Below, piece after piece: positions 1 through 7,818 of a stretch of DNA of 32,271 nucleotides. The notes under the pieces are model-generated. The model ran no database searches, was not told the origin of the DNA, and saw only the letters and a list, made by a program, of their open reading frames with translations. The DNA is taken from NCBI GenBank assembly GCA_937901185.1, contig CALCHR010000191.1, positions 1 to 32,271 on the forward strand. The letters run 5' to 3'. Position numbers and translations under genes: made by a program. Source of the stretch: an uncultured Bacteroidales bacterium (GTDB lineage: Bacteria; Bacteroidota; Bacteroidia; Bacteroidales; Bacteroidaceae). Each line of letters begins with the position of its first letter. Position 1 is the first letter of the stretch.

Positions 1-10
1 GAATATCATC

Positions 11-250
11 ATGTGGATTCTTATCGCGTTCCTCGTTGTCCTCGTTGCCTTTTGGGTTTACGGTATGATTACGAGCAAGGAATTCCGCGATGCGAACATT
101 GAGGGGTGGAAGGCGAGTGCGAGGGAGCATGAGAGGAAGAAGCTACCCAAAAGGCGACCTGAAGATTCTGAACTTTACAAACGAACTGGTAAACGTCACT
201 TCTTAGATCGTGACCATAGGAATGACTATAAAAACTACTATGGGGACTAA
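11..250 (+). CDS. small membrane-anchored hypothetical protein (79 aa)
   Basis: I do not recognise this gene. It encodes 79 residues: an N-terminal hydrophobic stretch at about residues 2-19 that looks like one membrane segment or an uncleaved signal anchor, then a strongly charged, Lys/Arg-rich soluble tail ending in Asn/Tyr-rich sequence. The topology suggests a short inner-membrane protein with a basic tail, though the side is not predictable with confidence. It is followed about 27 bp later by a perfect inverted repeat resembling a terminator, so it probably ends a transcript entering from outside the window. The neighbouring tape-measure-like fragment makes a prophage origin possible, but nothing in the protein itself proves that. 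The gene may also begin upstream of the window if another in-frame start exists there. Confidence 0.55.
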   Translation: MWILIAFLVVLVAFWVYGMITSKEFRDANIEGWKASAREHERKKLPKRRPEDSELYKRTGKRHFLDRDHRNDYKNYYGD

Positions 251-277
251 GTTGGTAGTCTTTTTATAATAATAATG

Positions 278-324
278 AACGTGTTACTTTTGGAGCATAA
301 TCCATTAGTAACACGTTTTTATTT
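278..324 (+). terminator. rho-independent terminator-like hairpin
   Basis: An 11-bp perfect stem, AACGTGTTACT at 278-288 paired with AGTAACACGTT at 307-317, encloses an 18-nt loop and runs into a T-rich tract. It lies just after the 79-aa gene. The ATG of the tape-measure-like fragment follows the stem by only 7 bp, leaving no room for a normal ribosome-binding site there. Confidence 0.6.
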
Positions 325-672
325 ATGGCAGATATTAAGACCGTACAACTGATTGTAAACTCAGAGCAGGCAAAGAGCAAAATTGCAGAACTTAATAAGC
401 AACTGGATGTGGCCAAGCAAAAGAAGCTGGATGCATTCAGGATGGGCGATGCAAAAGGCATTAAGGTTTATTCCAAGGAAATTCAGAAATTGGAACGTCA
501 ACTTACAAAAGCAATATTCTACCAAAAATCTTTATATAAATGTAGCCCTTTTCTTCGGCATTTACTAAGTAAAACTAGTAGTTACCGAAATTTTCCTAGT
601 AAATACCTAGTTTTTCCTAGTAAATACCGAAGAAAGCCCAGTTTTTTACATCTTTTATCTCATTGGAAATAA
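325..672 (+). pseudogene. truncated phage tape-measure-like N-terminus
   Basis: The first 60-65 residues have the look of the N-terminus of Bacteroidales prophage tail tape-measure proteins: a start MADIKTVQL, then an amphipathic, Lys/Gln-rich helix (KIAELNKQLDVAKQKK, then KEIQKLERQLTKA). Full tape-measure proteins are many hundreds of residues; this reading frame stops at 115. From about residue 66 the character changes completely: the remainder (e.g. SSYRNFPSKYLVFPSKY) is simply translation of a 21-bp tandem repeat at 553-632, whose period is exactly seven codons. I infer a phage gene cut off by deletion or insertion at about position 520, with the repeat element at the junction. There is no good ribosome-binding site, because a hairpin abuts the ATG. 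The assignment rests on recalled family resemblance and would be settled by a profile search. Confidence 0.5.
553..632 (+). repeat. 21-bp tandem repeat element with terminal inverted repeats (copy 1)
   Basis: Three units beginning CTAGTA start at 575, 596 and 617, an exact 21-bp period; the first reads CTAGTAGTTACCGAAATTTT plus C. The array is bracketed by a 15-bp inverted repeat with one mismatch: CTTCGGCATTTACTA (553-567) against TAGTAAATACCGAAG (618-632). The same repeat family occurs in reverse orientation at 22113-22190. Confidence 0.75.
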
Positions 673-839
673 GACATTTACAAAACCTCCAAAAGTAGAC
701 CTGTTTTCTGTAGAATAGAAATAGAAACATGGTACAATTTTATTATACAATGAAAGTTTAGGAATCATGATTATGTTTAATAAGAAATTCCTGATATGAT
801 TTTTCTACTTGCATTTTACATATATTAAATATATTATTA

Positions 840-847
840 TAACTTTG
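840..847 (+). promoter_or_regulatory. Bacteroidetes -7 box for the polysaccharide operon
   Basis: TAACTTTG matches the TAnnTTTG -7 consensus of Bacteroidetes primary sigma factor promoters. No good -33 TTTG lies at the usual 19-21-bp spacing, so support is partial. A transcript start near 855 would leave a leader of about 17 nt before the ATG at 872, and would exclude the in-frame start codon at 809. Confidence 0.45.
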
Positions 848-871
848 TTCCGTATAATACAGAACAATAAA

Positions 872-1288
872 ATGGGTAAATATAATCCTGATATTATAAT
901 AGACTTTCCAAAATTCAAAGATGAGCGTGGAGAGTTAGCAGTTGCAGATTTAGAACATGATATCCCATTTGATGTTAAGCGCTCTTTTTGGATATACAAT
1001 GTAAAGCAAAATCAAATACGGGGCAAACATGCCCACAGAACTTGTTCTGAAGTTTTAGTAGCTTTGCATGGTTCATTCAAAGTAAAAGTTAGCTATAATG
1101 GTTTGGACTTTACTGAATATATTTTAGATGAACCAACCAAAGGTTTATTGATTGAACCAATGGTGTGGTGTGAATTATATGATTTCACAAATGAAGCTGT
1201 ATGTCTTTGTTTAGCTTCAGAAAAGTATGATTCATCAAAGTATGTACATTCATTAGAAGAGTTTAGCCAGGAAGTGGCAGTTCTTTGA
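872..1288 (+). CDS. nucleotide-sugar 3,4-ketoisomerase (FdtA/QdtA-like cupin)
   Basis: A 138-residue single-domain cupin of the WxcM-like family. These enzymes convert dTDP-4-keto-6-deoxyglucose to the 3-keto sugar, the first committed step to 3-amino-3,6-dideoxyhexoses. The family signature RGKHAHR is present at residues 50-56, with the two histidines (H53, H55) where the active-site pair sits, and length agrees with the usual 130-140 residues. I chose the ATG at 872 rather than an upstream TTG at 809 because the family alignment begins with the FPKFKDERG segment and a -7 promoter box lies between the two starts. It is the first gene of a tight polysaccharide operon: the next gene starts within 6 bp and an aminotransferase follows, the usual partners. 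Galacto versus gluco configuration of the product (FdtA versus QdtA) cannot be read from sequence by eye. Confidence 0.85.
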   Translation: MGKYNPDIIIDFPKFKDERGELAVADLEHDIPFDVKRSFWIYNVKQNQIRGKHAHRTCSEVLVALHGSFKVKVSYNGLDFTEYILDEPTKGLLIEPMVWCELYDFTNEAVCLCLASEKYDSSKYVHSLEEFSQEVAVL

Positions 1289-1293
1289 TTTAT

Positions 1294-2265
1294 ATGATAA
1301 AACTACAAAAATACGAAGAGAAATATAAGTCCGTTTGGAATCAGACTGTCGTAAATTCTAGAAATGCGACTTTTTTATTCCATCGTTCGTATATGGACTA
1401 CCATGCCCAACGGATTCAAGATGCGTCTCTTCTATTTTTTGATGATAAAGATAAATGTATAGCATTATTTCCAGCATCCGTATCTCCTATTTATAAAGAT
1501 GTGGTATATTCCCACCATGGATTAACTTATGGCGGTCTTTTATTAACAGAAAAAGTGAAAACAACTTTGTTGAAAGATATTTTAAGGGATATGGCTGGTT
1601 ATTATATAGCTCTTGGTTATAAGGAACTTGTATATAAACCTATTCCCTACATATATCATCGTAAGCCAACACAAGAAGATCTTTATTGGTTATTTTTGGC
1701 AGGGGCAAAAATGTCGGCTTGCAATCTATCTACTACAATAGATTTATGCTCCCCTATCCTATTTTCGCAGCTAAGAAAAAGAAAAATTCATAAGGCACAG
1801 GGTATACCGTTAGTTATTAAATCAGATAATAATATCTTGCCAACGTATTGGGGGTTATTGGAAAGTGTATTGAAGGAGCGCCATGATGTAAGTCCGGTAC
1901 ATTCTTTATCCGAGATAACTTATTTAGCAACAAACTTTCCGGATAATATAAAGCTTTATACAATACATTCTGAGCATAATGAGTTATTAGCTGGGGTATT
2001 ACTCTACATGACAGATAGAGTTGCACATGCACAATATATTGCAGCTTCTAAGGAAGGTAGAGAACTTGGAGCTTTAGATCTATTATTTTCTGATATCATT
2101 TCAGAGATGAGACTATCTCATAAATATTTTGATTTTGGTATTTCAACAGAAAAATCTGGCCAATTTCTAAATGAAGGATTAGTCTTTCAGAAAGAAGGAT
2201 TTGGCGGGCATGGAGTTTGCTATGATGTTTACAATGTTAATTTACAAAGTCTTGCTCAAATATGA
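1294..2265 (+). CDS. GNAT/FemAB-like acyltransferase of the sugar module
   Basis: About 323 residues resembling the FemAB-like/GNAT acetyltransferases often found between FdtA-type isomerases and DegT aminotransferases in Bacteroidetes glycan loci. Visible cues are an N-terminal half with HHGLTYGGLL and YKPIPYIYH, and a C-terminal GNAT-like half with AGVLLYMTDRVAHAQYIAAS followed by a DLLFSDII helix and FDFGIST. The likely role is N-acylation of the 3-amino sugar made by the neighbouring aminotransferase; this is inferred from context, not from a diagnostic residue. A TTG at 1285 overlaps the previous stop, but the ATG at 1294 gives the natural N-terminus MIKLQKYEEKY, so I use that. The 3' end overlaps the next gene by 4 bp (ATGA), indicating translational coupling. 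Confidence 0.7.
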   Translation: MIKLQKYEEKYKSVWNQTVVNSRNATFLFHRSYMDYHAQRIQDASLLFFDDKDKCIALFPASVSPIYKDVVYSHHGLTYGGLLLTEKVKTTLLKDILRDMAGYYIALGYKELVYKPIPYIYHRKPTQEDLYWLFLAGAKMSACNLSTTIDLCSPILFSQLRKRKIHKAQGIPLVIKSDNNILPTYWGLLESVLKERHDVSPVHSLSEITYLATNFPDNIKLYTIHSEHNELLAGVLLYMTDRVAHAQYIAASKEGRELGALDLLFSDIISEMRLSHKYFDFGISTEKSGQFLNEGLVFQKEGFGGHGVCYDVYNVNLQSLAQI

Positions 2266-3365
2266 ATATACCTTATTTTGATATGGAGAAACTAATAAAA
2301 TCTTATGAGCCTCAGATTTCAAGAGAAGTTCATAAGGTTATTAGTTCTGGAAGATATTTGAATGGCCAAGAGAATCTAAAATTTGAAAATGCTTTTGCTC
2401 AGTACTGTGGTACAAAATATTGTGTAAATGTAGCTAATGGGTTAGATGCCTTGACATTGATTCTTACATCAATGAAAATTTTGAACAATTGGACAAATGA
2501 GCATGAGATAATTGTTCCCGCTTTTACGTTTATTGCCACAGCAGAAGCTATAACTCGTTCCGGATTAAAACCTGTTTTTTGTGATGTGAATGAGGACTTC
2601 CTTATTGATGTATCAAAGATAGATGAATTGATAACTCCTAATACCAAGGCTATAATTCCTGTTCATTTGTATGGAAAACCTTGTAAAATGGATGTAATTA
2701 TGAAAATAGCCCATGATAACAATTTGAAAGTTATAGAAGACGCTGCACAGGCACATGGAGCTATTTTCGGAAATAAAAAAGTAGGAAATTTAGGTGATGC
2801 TGCAGCTTTTAGTTTCTATCCAGGTAAAAATTTAGGAGCATTAGGAGATTCTGGAGCTGTAACTACTAATAACTTAGAACTTTCAAAACTCATAAAGACA
2901 TTAGCTAATTATGGGGCTTCATCTAAATATTTTCATACATATTTAGGCTTGAATAGTAGGATGGACGAGATCCAAGCTGCAATTTTAACTCTAAGATTAG
3001 AGCGATTGGACGCAGAAAATAAAATCCGTAAACAGATAGCTCAAAAATATTCAACGTTAATTAGATCGCCATATATAGATTTACCATATAAAGGTATAGT
3101 AGATGATAGTGTATATCACATATATCCATTGTGTACAAAATATAGAGATATTCTGAAAAAATACTTAGAAAAGAATGGTATTGAAACTTTAGTACATTAT
3201 CCTATACCTATTCATAAACAATTGGCTTACAAAGATTATAATAAATGTCATTATAAAAATGCAGAAAGATTTTCTCAAGAAGAGCTAAGTCTTCCTATTA
3301 GTCCAATTCTTACAGAACAAGAAGTTATATATATAATAGAAACCATAAATAAATTCTCTTTATAA
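2262..3365 (+). CDS. DegT/DnrJ/EryC1 sugar aminotransferase (FdtB/QdtB-like)
   Basis: A 367-residue PLP-dependent fold-type-I aminotransferase. The PLP lysine is expected at K189 in the family motif FSFYPGKNLGALGDSG, preceded by the cofactor-contacting EDAAQAHGA (about 159-167) and the N-terminal phosphate-binding ANGLDAL (about 58-64). The length is standard. With the ketoisomerase two genes upstream it most likely makes a dTDP-3-amino-3,6-dideoxyhexose from the 3-keto intermediate, which the intervening acyltransferase then caps. No rmlA/rmlB genes are in the window, so the dTDP-4-keto-6-deoxyglucose precursor must come from elsewhere. The start overlaps the upstream stop by 4 bp, and only 1 bp separates it from the following glycosyltransferase, so all belong to one operon. 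Confidence 0.88.
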   Translation: MNIPYFDMEKLIKSYEPQISREVHKVISSGRYLNGQENLKFENAFAQYCGTKYCVNVANGLDALTLILTSMKILNNWTNEHEIIVPAFTFIATAEAITRSGLKPVFCDVNEDFLIDVSKIDELITPNTKAIIPVHLYGKPCKMDVIMKIAHDNNLKVIEDAAQAHGAIFGNKKVGNLGDAAAFSFYPGKNLGALGDSGAVTTNNLELSKLIKTLANYGASSKYFHTYLGLNSRMDEIQAAILTLRLERLDAENKIRKQIAQKYSTLIRSPYIDLPYKGIVDDSVYHIYPLCTKYRDILKKYLEKNGIETLVHYPIPIHKQLAYKDYNKCHYKNAERFSQEELSLPISPILTEQEVIYIIETINKFSL

Positions 3366-3366
3366 A

Positions 3367-4176
3367 ATGACACAAATAGATGTTTTAATTTGCTCTCTAA
3401 ATAAAGGTATAGTAAGAGTTGATGAGATGTTAAATCCGCCAGATGAGAGAATCAGATATATTGTGTCATATCAGTATACAGATGATAGGTATTTAGACCT
3501 TATACCTCAGGAACTTATCAGACGTTCAGATGTTAGTCTTTTCAAGCATAAAGGACAAGGATTGTCAGCTAATAGGAATTTAGCCCTAGAAAAGGCAAAA
3601 AGTGAGCTTGTTATGTTTGTAGATGATGACACGCATATAGATATAAATAGTTTTGATATTATTTTCAAACTATTTGATAATAATCAAGATCTAGATATTG
3701 CCTTTTTTCAAGCAAGTACTTATAATGGAGTCCTCCTCAAATCATATCCCCAAGAAGAATTAACCATATTGGGAATGCCTGAGACCTATTCTATCTCAAT
3801 GATAGAGATGGTTTGTAGAAGAACTAAAATACAAGGAAAGCTTAGGTTTGATGAAAGATTTGGACTTGGAACTAAGTTTTTGACTTGCGGAGAAGAAGAT
3901 ATTTGGATTGAGGATGCAAAACGGGCTGGATTAAAAATGCAATATTTTCCTATTAAGATAGCAGAAACTTCTACCCTATTGAAAAAAACACTAGTTTATG
4001 TTGATGCTGGAGTGCAACGTAGTAAGGGGGCTCTAACCTATTATTTATATGGTAGTAAAGCTTGGTGGATATGTTTGAAGTTTTCAATAGATTCTGCTAT
4101 TAATGGTTTGTGCCATTTTTGGCCAATGATGCGCCATCAGGCTGAAGGTATAAGATATATGCAACGTACAAGATAA
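3367..4176 (+). CDS. family-2-like glycosyltransferase (tandem paralogue 1)
   Basis: A 269-residue GT-A-fold protein. The N-terminus IDVLICSLNKGI is a Rossmann-like first strand, GQGLSANRN is the conserved segment near the nucleotide site, and FVDDDTHID supplies the DxD-type metal/nucleotide motif at about residue 90. A distinctive DERFGLGTKFLTCGEED block at about 158-174 corresponds to the acceptor-side loop carrying the catalytic acid. The C-terminus has hydrophobic and aromatic stretches that could associate with the membrane. It follows the aminotransferase by 1 bp and precedes a recognisable paralogue by 1 bp. The protein presumably adds a sugar to a polyprenyl-linked glycan on the cytoplasmic face; donor and acceptor are unknown. 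Confidence 0.78.
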   Translation: MTQIDVLICSLNKGIVRVDEMLNPPDERIRYIVSYQYTDDRYLDLIPQELIRRSDVSLFKHKGQGLSANRNLALEKAKSELVMFVDDDTHIDINSFDIIFKLFDNNQDLDIAFFQASTYNGVLLKSYPQEELTILGMPETYSISMIEMVCRRTKIQGKLRFDERFGLGTKFLTCGEEDIWIEDAKRAGLKMQYFPIKIAETSTLLKKTLVYVDAGVQRSKGALTYYLYGSKAWWICLKFSIDSAINGLCHFWPMMRHQAEGIRYMQRTR

Positions 4177-4177
4177 G

Positions 4178-4999
4178 ATGAACCTAAAGTTAGAGTTACT
4201 TATTTGTACCATTGATGAAGGTATTTACAAAGTTCCTAATATACTTTGTAAATCATTGCCTTATATTTCTTATTTAATATCTTGGCAACATTCTACAGAA
4301 CAAAAAGAGACAATTGAAATACCTCAAGAAATTTTAGATAGAGAGGATGTTAAGATTGTTATACTGCATGGTAGAGGATTATCAGCAAATAGAAATCACG
4401 CAATAACTTATGCTACTGGAGATATATTATTATTATCTGATGATGATACTCGTTATTGTGAAACATTTTTTCAGAGGATAATAACATCGTTTATAGAATA
4501 TCCACAGGCAGATATTATTACTTTTAGAGGAGAAAATCAGGAAGGGAATTTATTAAGACGATATTCAGATGTTCCATATGAGTATAAAAAACGGCCCAAA
4601 AAATCTTATGTATGTTCTTGGGAAATTGCCTATCGAAAAGGTAGTGATATTCCTAAATTTGATTGCCGTTTTGGGTTAGGTTCTGATTTTTTAGCTTGTG
4701 GAGAAGAAGAAGTTTTTATACATCAAGCATCACAAAAGGGATTAATAATATATTTTATACCTAAAACCATTGTGATTACGAATGATAATACTACGGGTAA
4801 TCAATTTTTTACTAGTCCTAAGGTCAGATATTCAAAGGGAGCAGTTTTGATGTTATTTTATGGGTATTTTTCGGCTGTACTTAGAATTCTAAAATATGCA
4901 CTTATAGCATCAAAGTTTAATTTAAGATTATCATTATCTTTATTCCGAGATATGTATAAAGGAATACAGTATATTCAAAAAACTAACAATAGATGTTAA
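4178..4999 (+). CDS. family-2-like glycosyltransferase (tandem paralogue 2)
   Basis: 273 residues, clearly paralogous to the preceding gene: shared LLIC(T/S) start, GRGLSANRN, a DDDTR metal motif, the CRFGLGSDFLACGEEE block, and RYSKGA near the C-terminus, all in the same order and spacing. The sequences between these blocks have diverged strongly, so this is an old duplication with probable change of donor or acceptor. The start follows the previous stop with no real gap, and its end overlaps the next glycosyltransferase by 7 bp, so translation is likely coupled. Role: a cytoplasmic sugar-transfer step in the same polysaccharide. Which linkage it forms cannot be inferred. Confidence 0.78.
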   Translation: MNLKLELLICTIDEGIYKVPNILCKSLPYISYLISWQHSTEQKETIEIPQEILDREDVKIVILHGRGLSANRNHAITYATGDILLLSDDDTRYCETFFQRIITSFIEYPQADIITFRGENQEGNLLRRYSDVPYEYKKRPKKSYVCSWEIAYRKGSDIPKFDCRFGLGSDFLACGEEEVFIHQASQKGLIIYFIPKTIVITNDNTTGNQFFTSPKVRYSKGAVLMLFYGYFSAVLRILKYALIASKFNLRLSLSLFRDMYKGIQYIQKTNNRC

Positions 5000-5925
5000 T
5001 TTCAATTATTGTTCCTTATCATAATAGAGAAGCGTTTTTAACGGATACATTAAGGTCTTTTTATACGCAAACCTATCGCCCAATAGAATTGTTACTGGTT
5101 GATAATAATTCAACAGATACTTCTTTGCAAATTTGTCAAGATTTCTATCAAGAATGTAATTCTGAAACTTTTAAGATCAGATTATTATCAGCTCCATCTT
5201 TAGGTGCTGCGAAAGCAAGAAATATAGGACTGTATAAGGCTAATGGAGAGTATGTATATTTTTTTGATTCAGATGATATTCTAAGTCGGGATTTTCTTGA
5301 AGATGTAAATCAATATATTCTCAATAATAAAGGTGTTGATTTAATAGCTTGTAAAACTAGAATGGTATATCCTAGTGGGGAAATTAAAATAAGGCATGGC
5401 TATTATACAAAGTCAATAGTAGATCAGATTTTAACTGGTATGTTGTCAACTCAAAGTATGGTCTTAAAGAAAGATTTTCTTATTGCTATAGGAGGATGGA
5501 ATAATACTTTGAGAAAATGGGATGATTGGGAACTCGGAGTTAGAGTATTGAAAAATAATCCGTCTGTTGGGTGGATAAAGAATAAGGCATACCATTCGAT
5601 TTATCAACATACAGATAGTCTAACAGGAAGTTCTTTTTCAGAGCGATTAGATGATACAATACAAGCGATAAATACAGTAGAAAATCTTGTAAAAGAATCA
5701 TCTAAAGCTATACAATCTTTACTAGCTAGAAAAACAATACTGGCAGGATATTTGTGGCGTGAAAAAAATACGAATAAGGCTGAAGAATTATTTGTAGAGG
5801 TCCTAGAATCTTCTACAAGTATGCTAAATGGTTATTTATTTAAACTATTATACTTGTATATTCGTATTGGAGGAAAAGGAGGCTGGTGGCTTTTTAGAAC
5901 ATTCTCATTTCTTTGGAAAGACTAA
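4993..5925 (+). CDS. family-2 glycosyltransferase
   Basis: A 310-residue classical GT2 enzyme with the opening ISIIVPYHNREAFL, the DNNSTDTS nucleotide-binding segment, and YFFDSDDIL containing the DxD-type motif at about residue 95. The segment IGGWNNTLRKWDDWELGVR (about 165-183) carries the WDDWELG signature typical of the catalytic-base region in this family. The tail is helical and ends in aromatic sequence. It overlaps the upstream gene by 7 bp and is the last gene of the + strand polysaccharide operon here. It ends only 5 bp from the convergent folE stop codon, and I see no terminator hairpin in that gap, so transcripts may read into each other as antisense. Confidence 0.85.
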   Translation: MLISIIVPYHNREAFLTDTLRSFYTQTYRPIELLLVDNNSTDTSLQICQDFYQECNSETFKIRLLSAPSLGAAKARNIGLYKANGEYVYFFDSDDILSRDFLEDVNQYILNNKGVDLIACKTRMVYPSGEIKIRHGYYTKSIVDQILTGMLSTQSMVLKKDFLIAIGGWNNTLRKWDDWELGVRVLKNNPSVGWIKNKAYHSIYQHTDSLTGSSFSERLDDTIQAINTVENLVKESSKAIQSLLARKTILAGYLWREKNTNKAEELFVEVLESSTSMLNGYLFKLLYLYIRIGGKGGWWLFRTFSFLWKD

Positions 5926-5930
5926 TTCTT

Positions 5931-6509
5931 CTACTTGAGGTGAATTGCTTGAAAAAATTCATTGCGTTTTGATAGGTCCTCAAATACCCCAGAAAAATCA
6001 CAAGTAGTCGTTGTTGAATTATCTTTTTCGACACCTCTCATTTGCATACACATATGCTGAGCTTCAATAACGACTATAACCCCTAATGGATTAAGAGCCT
6101 TTTCTATACATTCTTTTATTTGAAGAGTCATTCTTTCTTGTACTTGAAGACGATGAGAAAATACATCTACGACTCTAGCAATTTTAGATAATCCTGTAAT
6201 ATAGCCATTAGGAATGTAGGCAATATGTACCTTCCCGAAGAATGGTAGTATATGATGTTCACATAAAGAATAGAAACTTATATCTTTCACAATAACCATT
6301 TGTTTATATTCTTCCGAAAATTTGGCAGAATTAAGTATGGATATAGGATCCATGCTATATCCTCTAGTAAGAGACATTAATGATTTTGCTACACGCTCTG
6401 GAGTTTTTATTAATCCGTCTCGCCTAGTGTCCTCACCTATACAATTCAAAATCTCAAGAAAATTAGATTTTAATTTCTCAAAATTTTCGGCAATATTTTT
6501 TTCTTCCAT
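5931..6509 (-). CDS. folE: GTP cyclohydrolase I
   Basis: A 192-residue FolE that catalyses GTP to 7,8-dihydroneopterin triphosphate, the first step of tetrahydrofolate synthesis, as a cytoplasmic zinc-dependent homodecamer. The zinc ligands are all visible: C83 and H86 in SLCEHHILPFFGKVH, and C154 in EAQHMCMQMRGV. The substrate-contacting GLSKIARVVDVFSHR and QVQERMT segments are intact, as is the family's TPERVAKS motif. Length is normal. It is the last gene of a - strand run (DUF1599, DoxX fusion, tpiA, SPOR, folE), starting 10 bp after the SPOR gene. That order is one I recognise from Bacteroides-type genomes. Confidence 0.96.
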   Translation of the reverse strand: MEEKNIAENFEKLKSNFLEILNCIGEDTRRDGLIKTPERVAKSLMSLTRGYSMDPISILNSAKFSEEYKQMVIVKDISFYSLCEHHILPFFGKVHIAYIPNGYITGLSKIARVVDVFSHRLQVQERMTLQIKECIEKALNPLGVIVVIEAQHMCMQMRGVEKDNSTTTTCDFSGVFEDLSKRNEFFQAIHLK

Positions 6510-6519
6510 GTTTGTGTGG

Positions 6520-7005
6520 TTATTGTAAATAAACTATACACTTAACAATTCTCGCCTCTTTGGAAATATGTAATTCTTTTATCTTATTTAAGTATTCTGA
6601 TGCTTCTTCATAAGTTTTGAAATCTCCTATTCTACAAATCCATCTAGGAGAAACAAATTGTCTATATACAGATATTTCAGGAAATGTATTTTTACATTTA
6701 TTCTCTATTCTACTTGCTTCTATTCTATCTTGTCGAGAATTTCCTCCTGTATATACTTGTACTCTAAAACCATGTGCTTTGCGTTTTTGTCCGGAGGATA
6801 ATTTATTTTGTTTTGCTTTTTCTTTCCATAGATGTAGGAATTCTTTCCCTTTATCTGAATTATTTACAATTTCTTTTATTTCAGAATCTTGAATTAGGAT
6901 TAAACTACCTTTAGAGTTGTTAGCACTTAGATGTTCTGTAAAAGTTTGTCCAAATGAACTTATACAAAATGTGAATAAAAGCAATATGAGAATATAATGT
7001 TTCAT
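6520..7005 (-). CDS. exported SPOR-domain protein
   Basis: About 161 residues from the ATG at 7005, which begins a clean signal peptide (MKHYILILLLFTFCISSFGQ, cleavage probably after FG or Q). An upstream in-frame start at 7038 would add 11 residues before the signal peptide and is less likely. The C-terminal half matches a SPOR fold: GFRVQVYTGGN opens the first strand, and WICRIGDFKTYEEASEYLNKI closes the repeat. SPOR domains bind denuded glycan strands of septal peptidoglycan, so a periplasmic, division-associated role is likely. It lies between tpiA and folE, separated from tpiA by a strong hairpin. Confidence 0.85.
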   Translation of the reverse strand: MKHYILILLLFTFCISSFGQTFTEHLSANNSKGSLILIQDSEIKEIVNNSDKGKEFLHLWKEKAKQNKLSSGQKRKAHGFRVQVYTGGNSRQDRIEASRIENKCKNTFPEISVYRQFVSPRWICRIGDFKTYEEASEYLNKIKELHISKEARIVKCIVYLQ

Positions 7006-7020
7006 TAATATTTTATTTAA

Positions 7021-7048
7021 TACAATAGGGGCATACACCCCTATTGTA
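7021..7048 (-). terminator. perfect stem-loop between tpiA and the SPOR gene
   Basis: TACAATAGGGG (7021-7031) pairs perfectly with CCCCTATTGTA (7038-7048) around a 6-nt loop. On the - strand it is followed by only a mixed A/T tract, so it may act as a partial terminator or RNA-stabilising hairpin within the operon rather than as a full stop. Confidence 0.5.
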
Positions 7049-7059
7049 ATATTTAACGC

Positions 7060-7818
7060 TTAGTTCCAAGCATCAATAATGCCTTTGAAGTCTGCAACTT
7101 TCAGAGCAGCACCACCAATCAAGCCACCATCAACATTGGGCTTTGAGAAAATTTCTTTGGCATTGCTAGGCTTACAACTACCACCATAAAGAATAGATAC
7201 GTTTTCTGCAACTTCTTGACCAAATTGCTCAGCTATAGTCTGGCGAATAAAAGCATGCATATCTTCAGCTTGTTCTGCTGTGGCAGTCTTGCCTGTACCA
7301 ATCGCCCAAACGGGTTCATAAGCTAAAATGATGTTTGAGAAATCTTCATTGGATAATTCAAAAAGAGATTCTTCCAATTGAGACTTAACGACTTCATTTT
7401 GTCTGTTGCTTTCTCTTTCTTCAAGAACTTCACCAATACAGAAAATAACTTTCAAACCATTTGCTAAGGCCAATTTAGTTTTTTCTTTAAGAATCTCAGT
7501 AGTTTCATGATAATAGCTACGACGTTCGCTATGTCCAAGTATTACATATTGTGCTCCAGTAGATTTAACCATCTCAGCAGAAACCTCTCCTGTGTATGCA
7601 CCGCTAACTTTATCTGCACAATTTTCTGCTCCAAGTCCAACAACTTTCTCATCTAACACATTATAGACAGATGCTAGATGGATGAAAGGAGTACAAATTA
7701 CAACGTCGCAGTTAGGCTGCTCCTTTGTTAATACTTCATTTAACTCTTTTGCAAGAGCAATTCCTTCTTGCAGGTTCATATTCATTTTCCAATTACCTGC
7801 TACAATTTTCTTTCTCAT
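7060..7818 (-). CDS. tpiA: triosephosphate isomerase
   Basis: 252 residues, the usual TIM length. It interconverts dihydroxyacetone phosphate and glyceraldehyde 3-phosphate in glycolysis. Catalytic residues are in place: N9 and K11 in VAGNWKMN, H96 in ILGHSERR, and E168 in AYEPVWAIGTGKTA; the phosphate-gripping YGGSC and GGLIGGAAL loops are also present. Its start lies 26 bp inside the 3' end of the upstream DoxX-type gene, so the two are translationally coupled. A stable hairpin just downstream may set different transcript levels for tpiA and the following genes. Confidence 0.98.
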   Translation of the reverse strand: MRKKIVAGNWKMNMNLQEGIALAKELNEVLTKEQPNCDVVICTPFIHLASVYNVLDEKVVGLGAENCADKVSGAYTGEVSAEMVKSTGAQYVILGHSERRSYYHETTEILKEKTKLALANGLKVIFCIGEVLEERESNRQNEVVKSQLEESLFELSNEDFSNIILAYEPVWAIGTGKTATAEQAEDMHAFIRQTIAEQFGQEVAENVSILYGGSCKPSNAKEIFSKPNVDGGLIGGAALKVADFKGIIDAWN

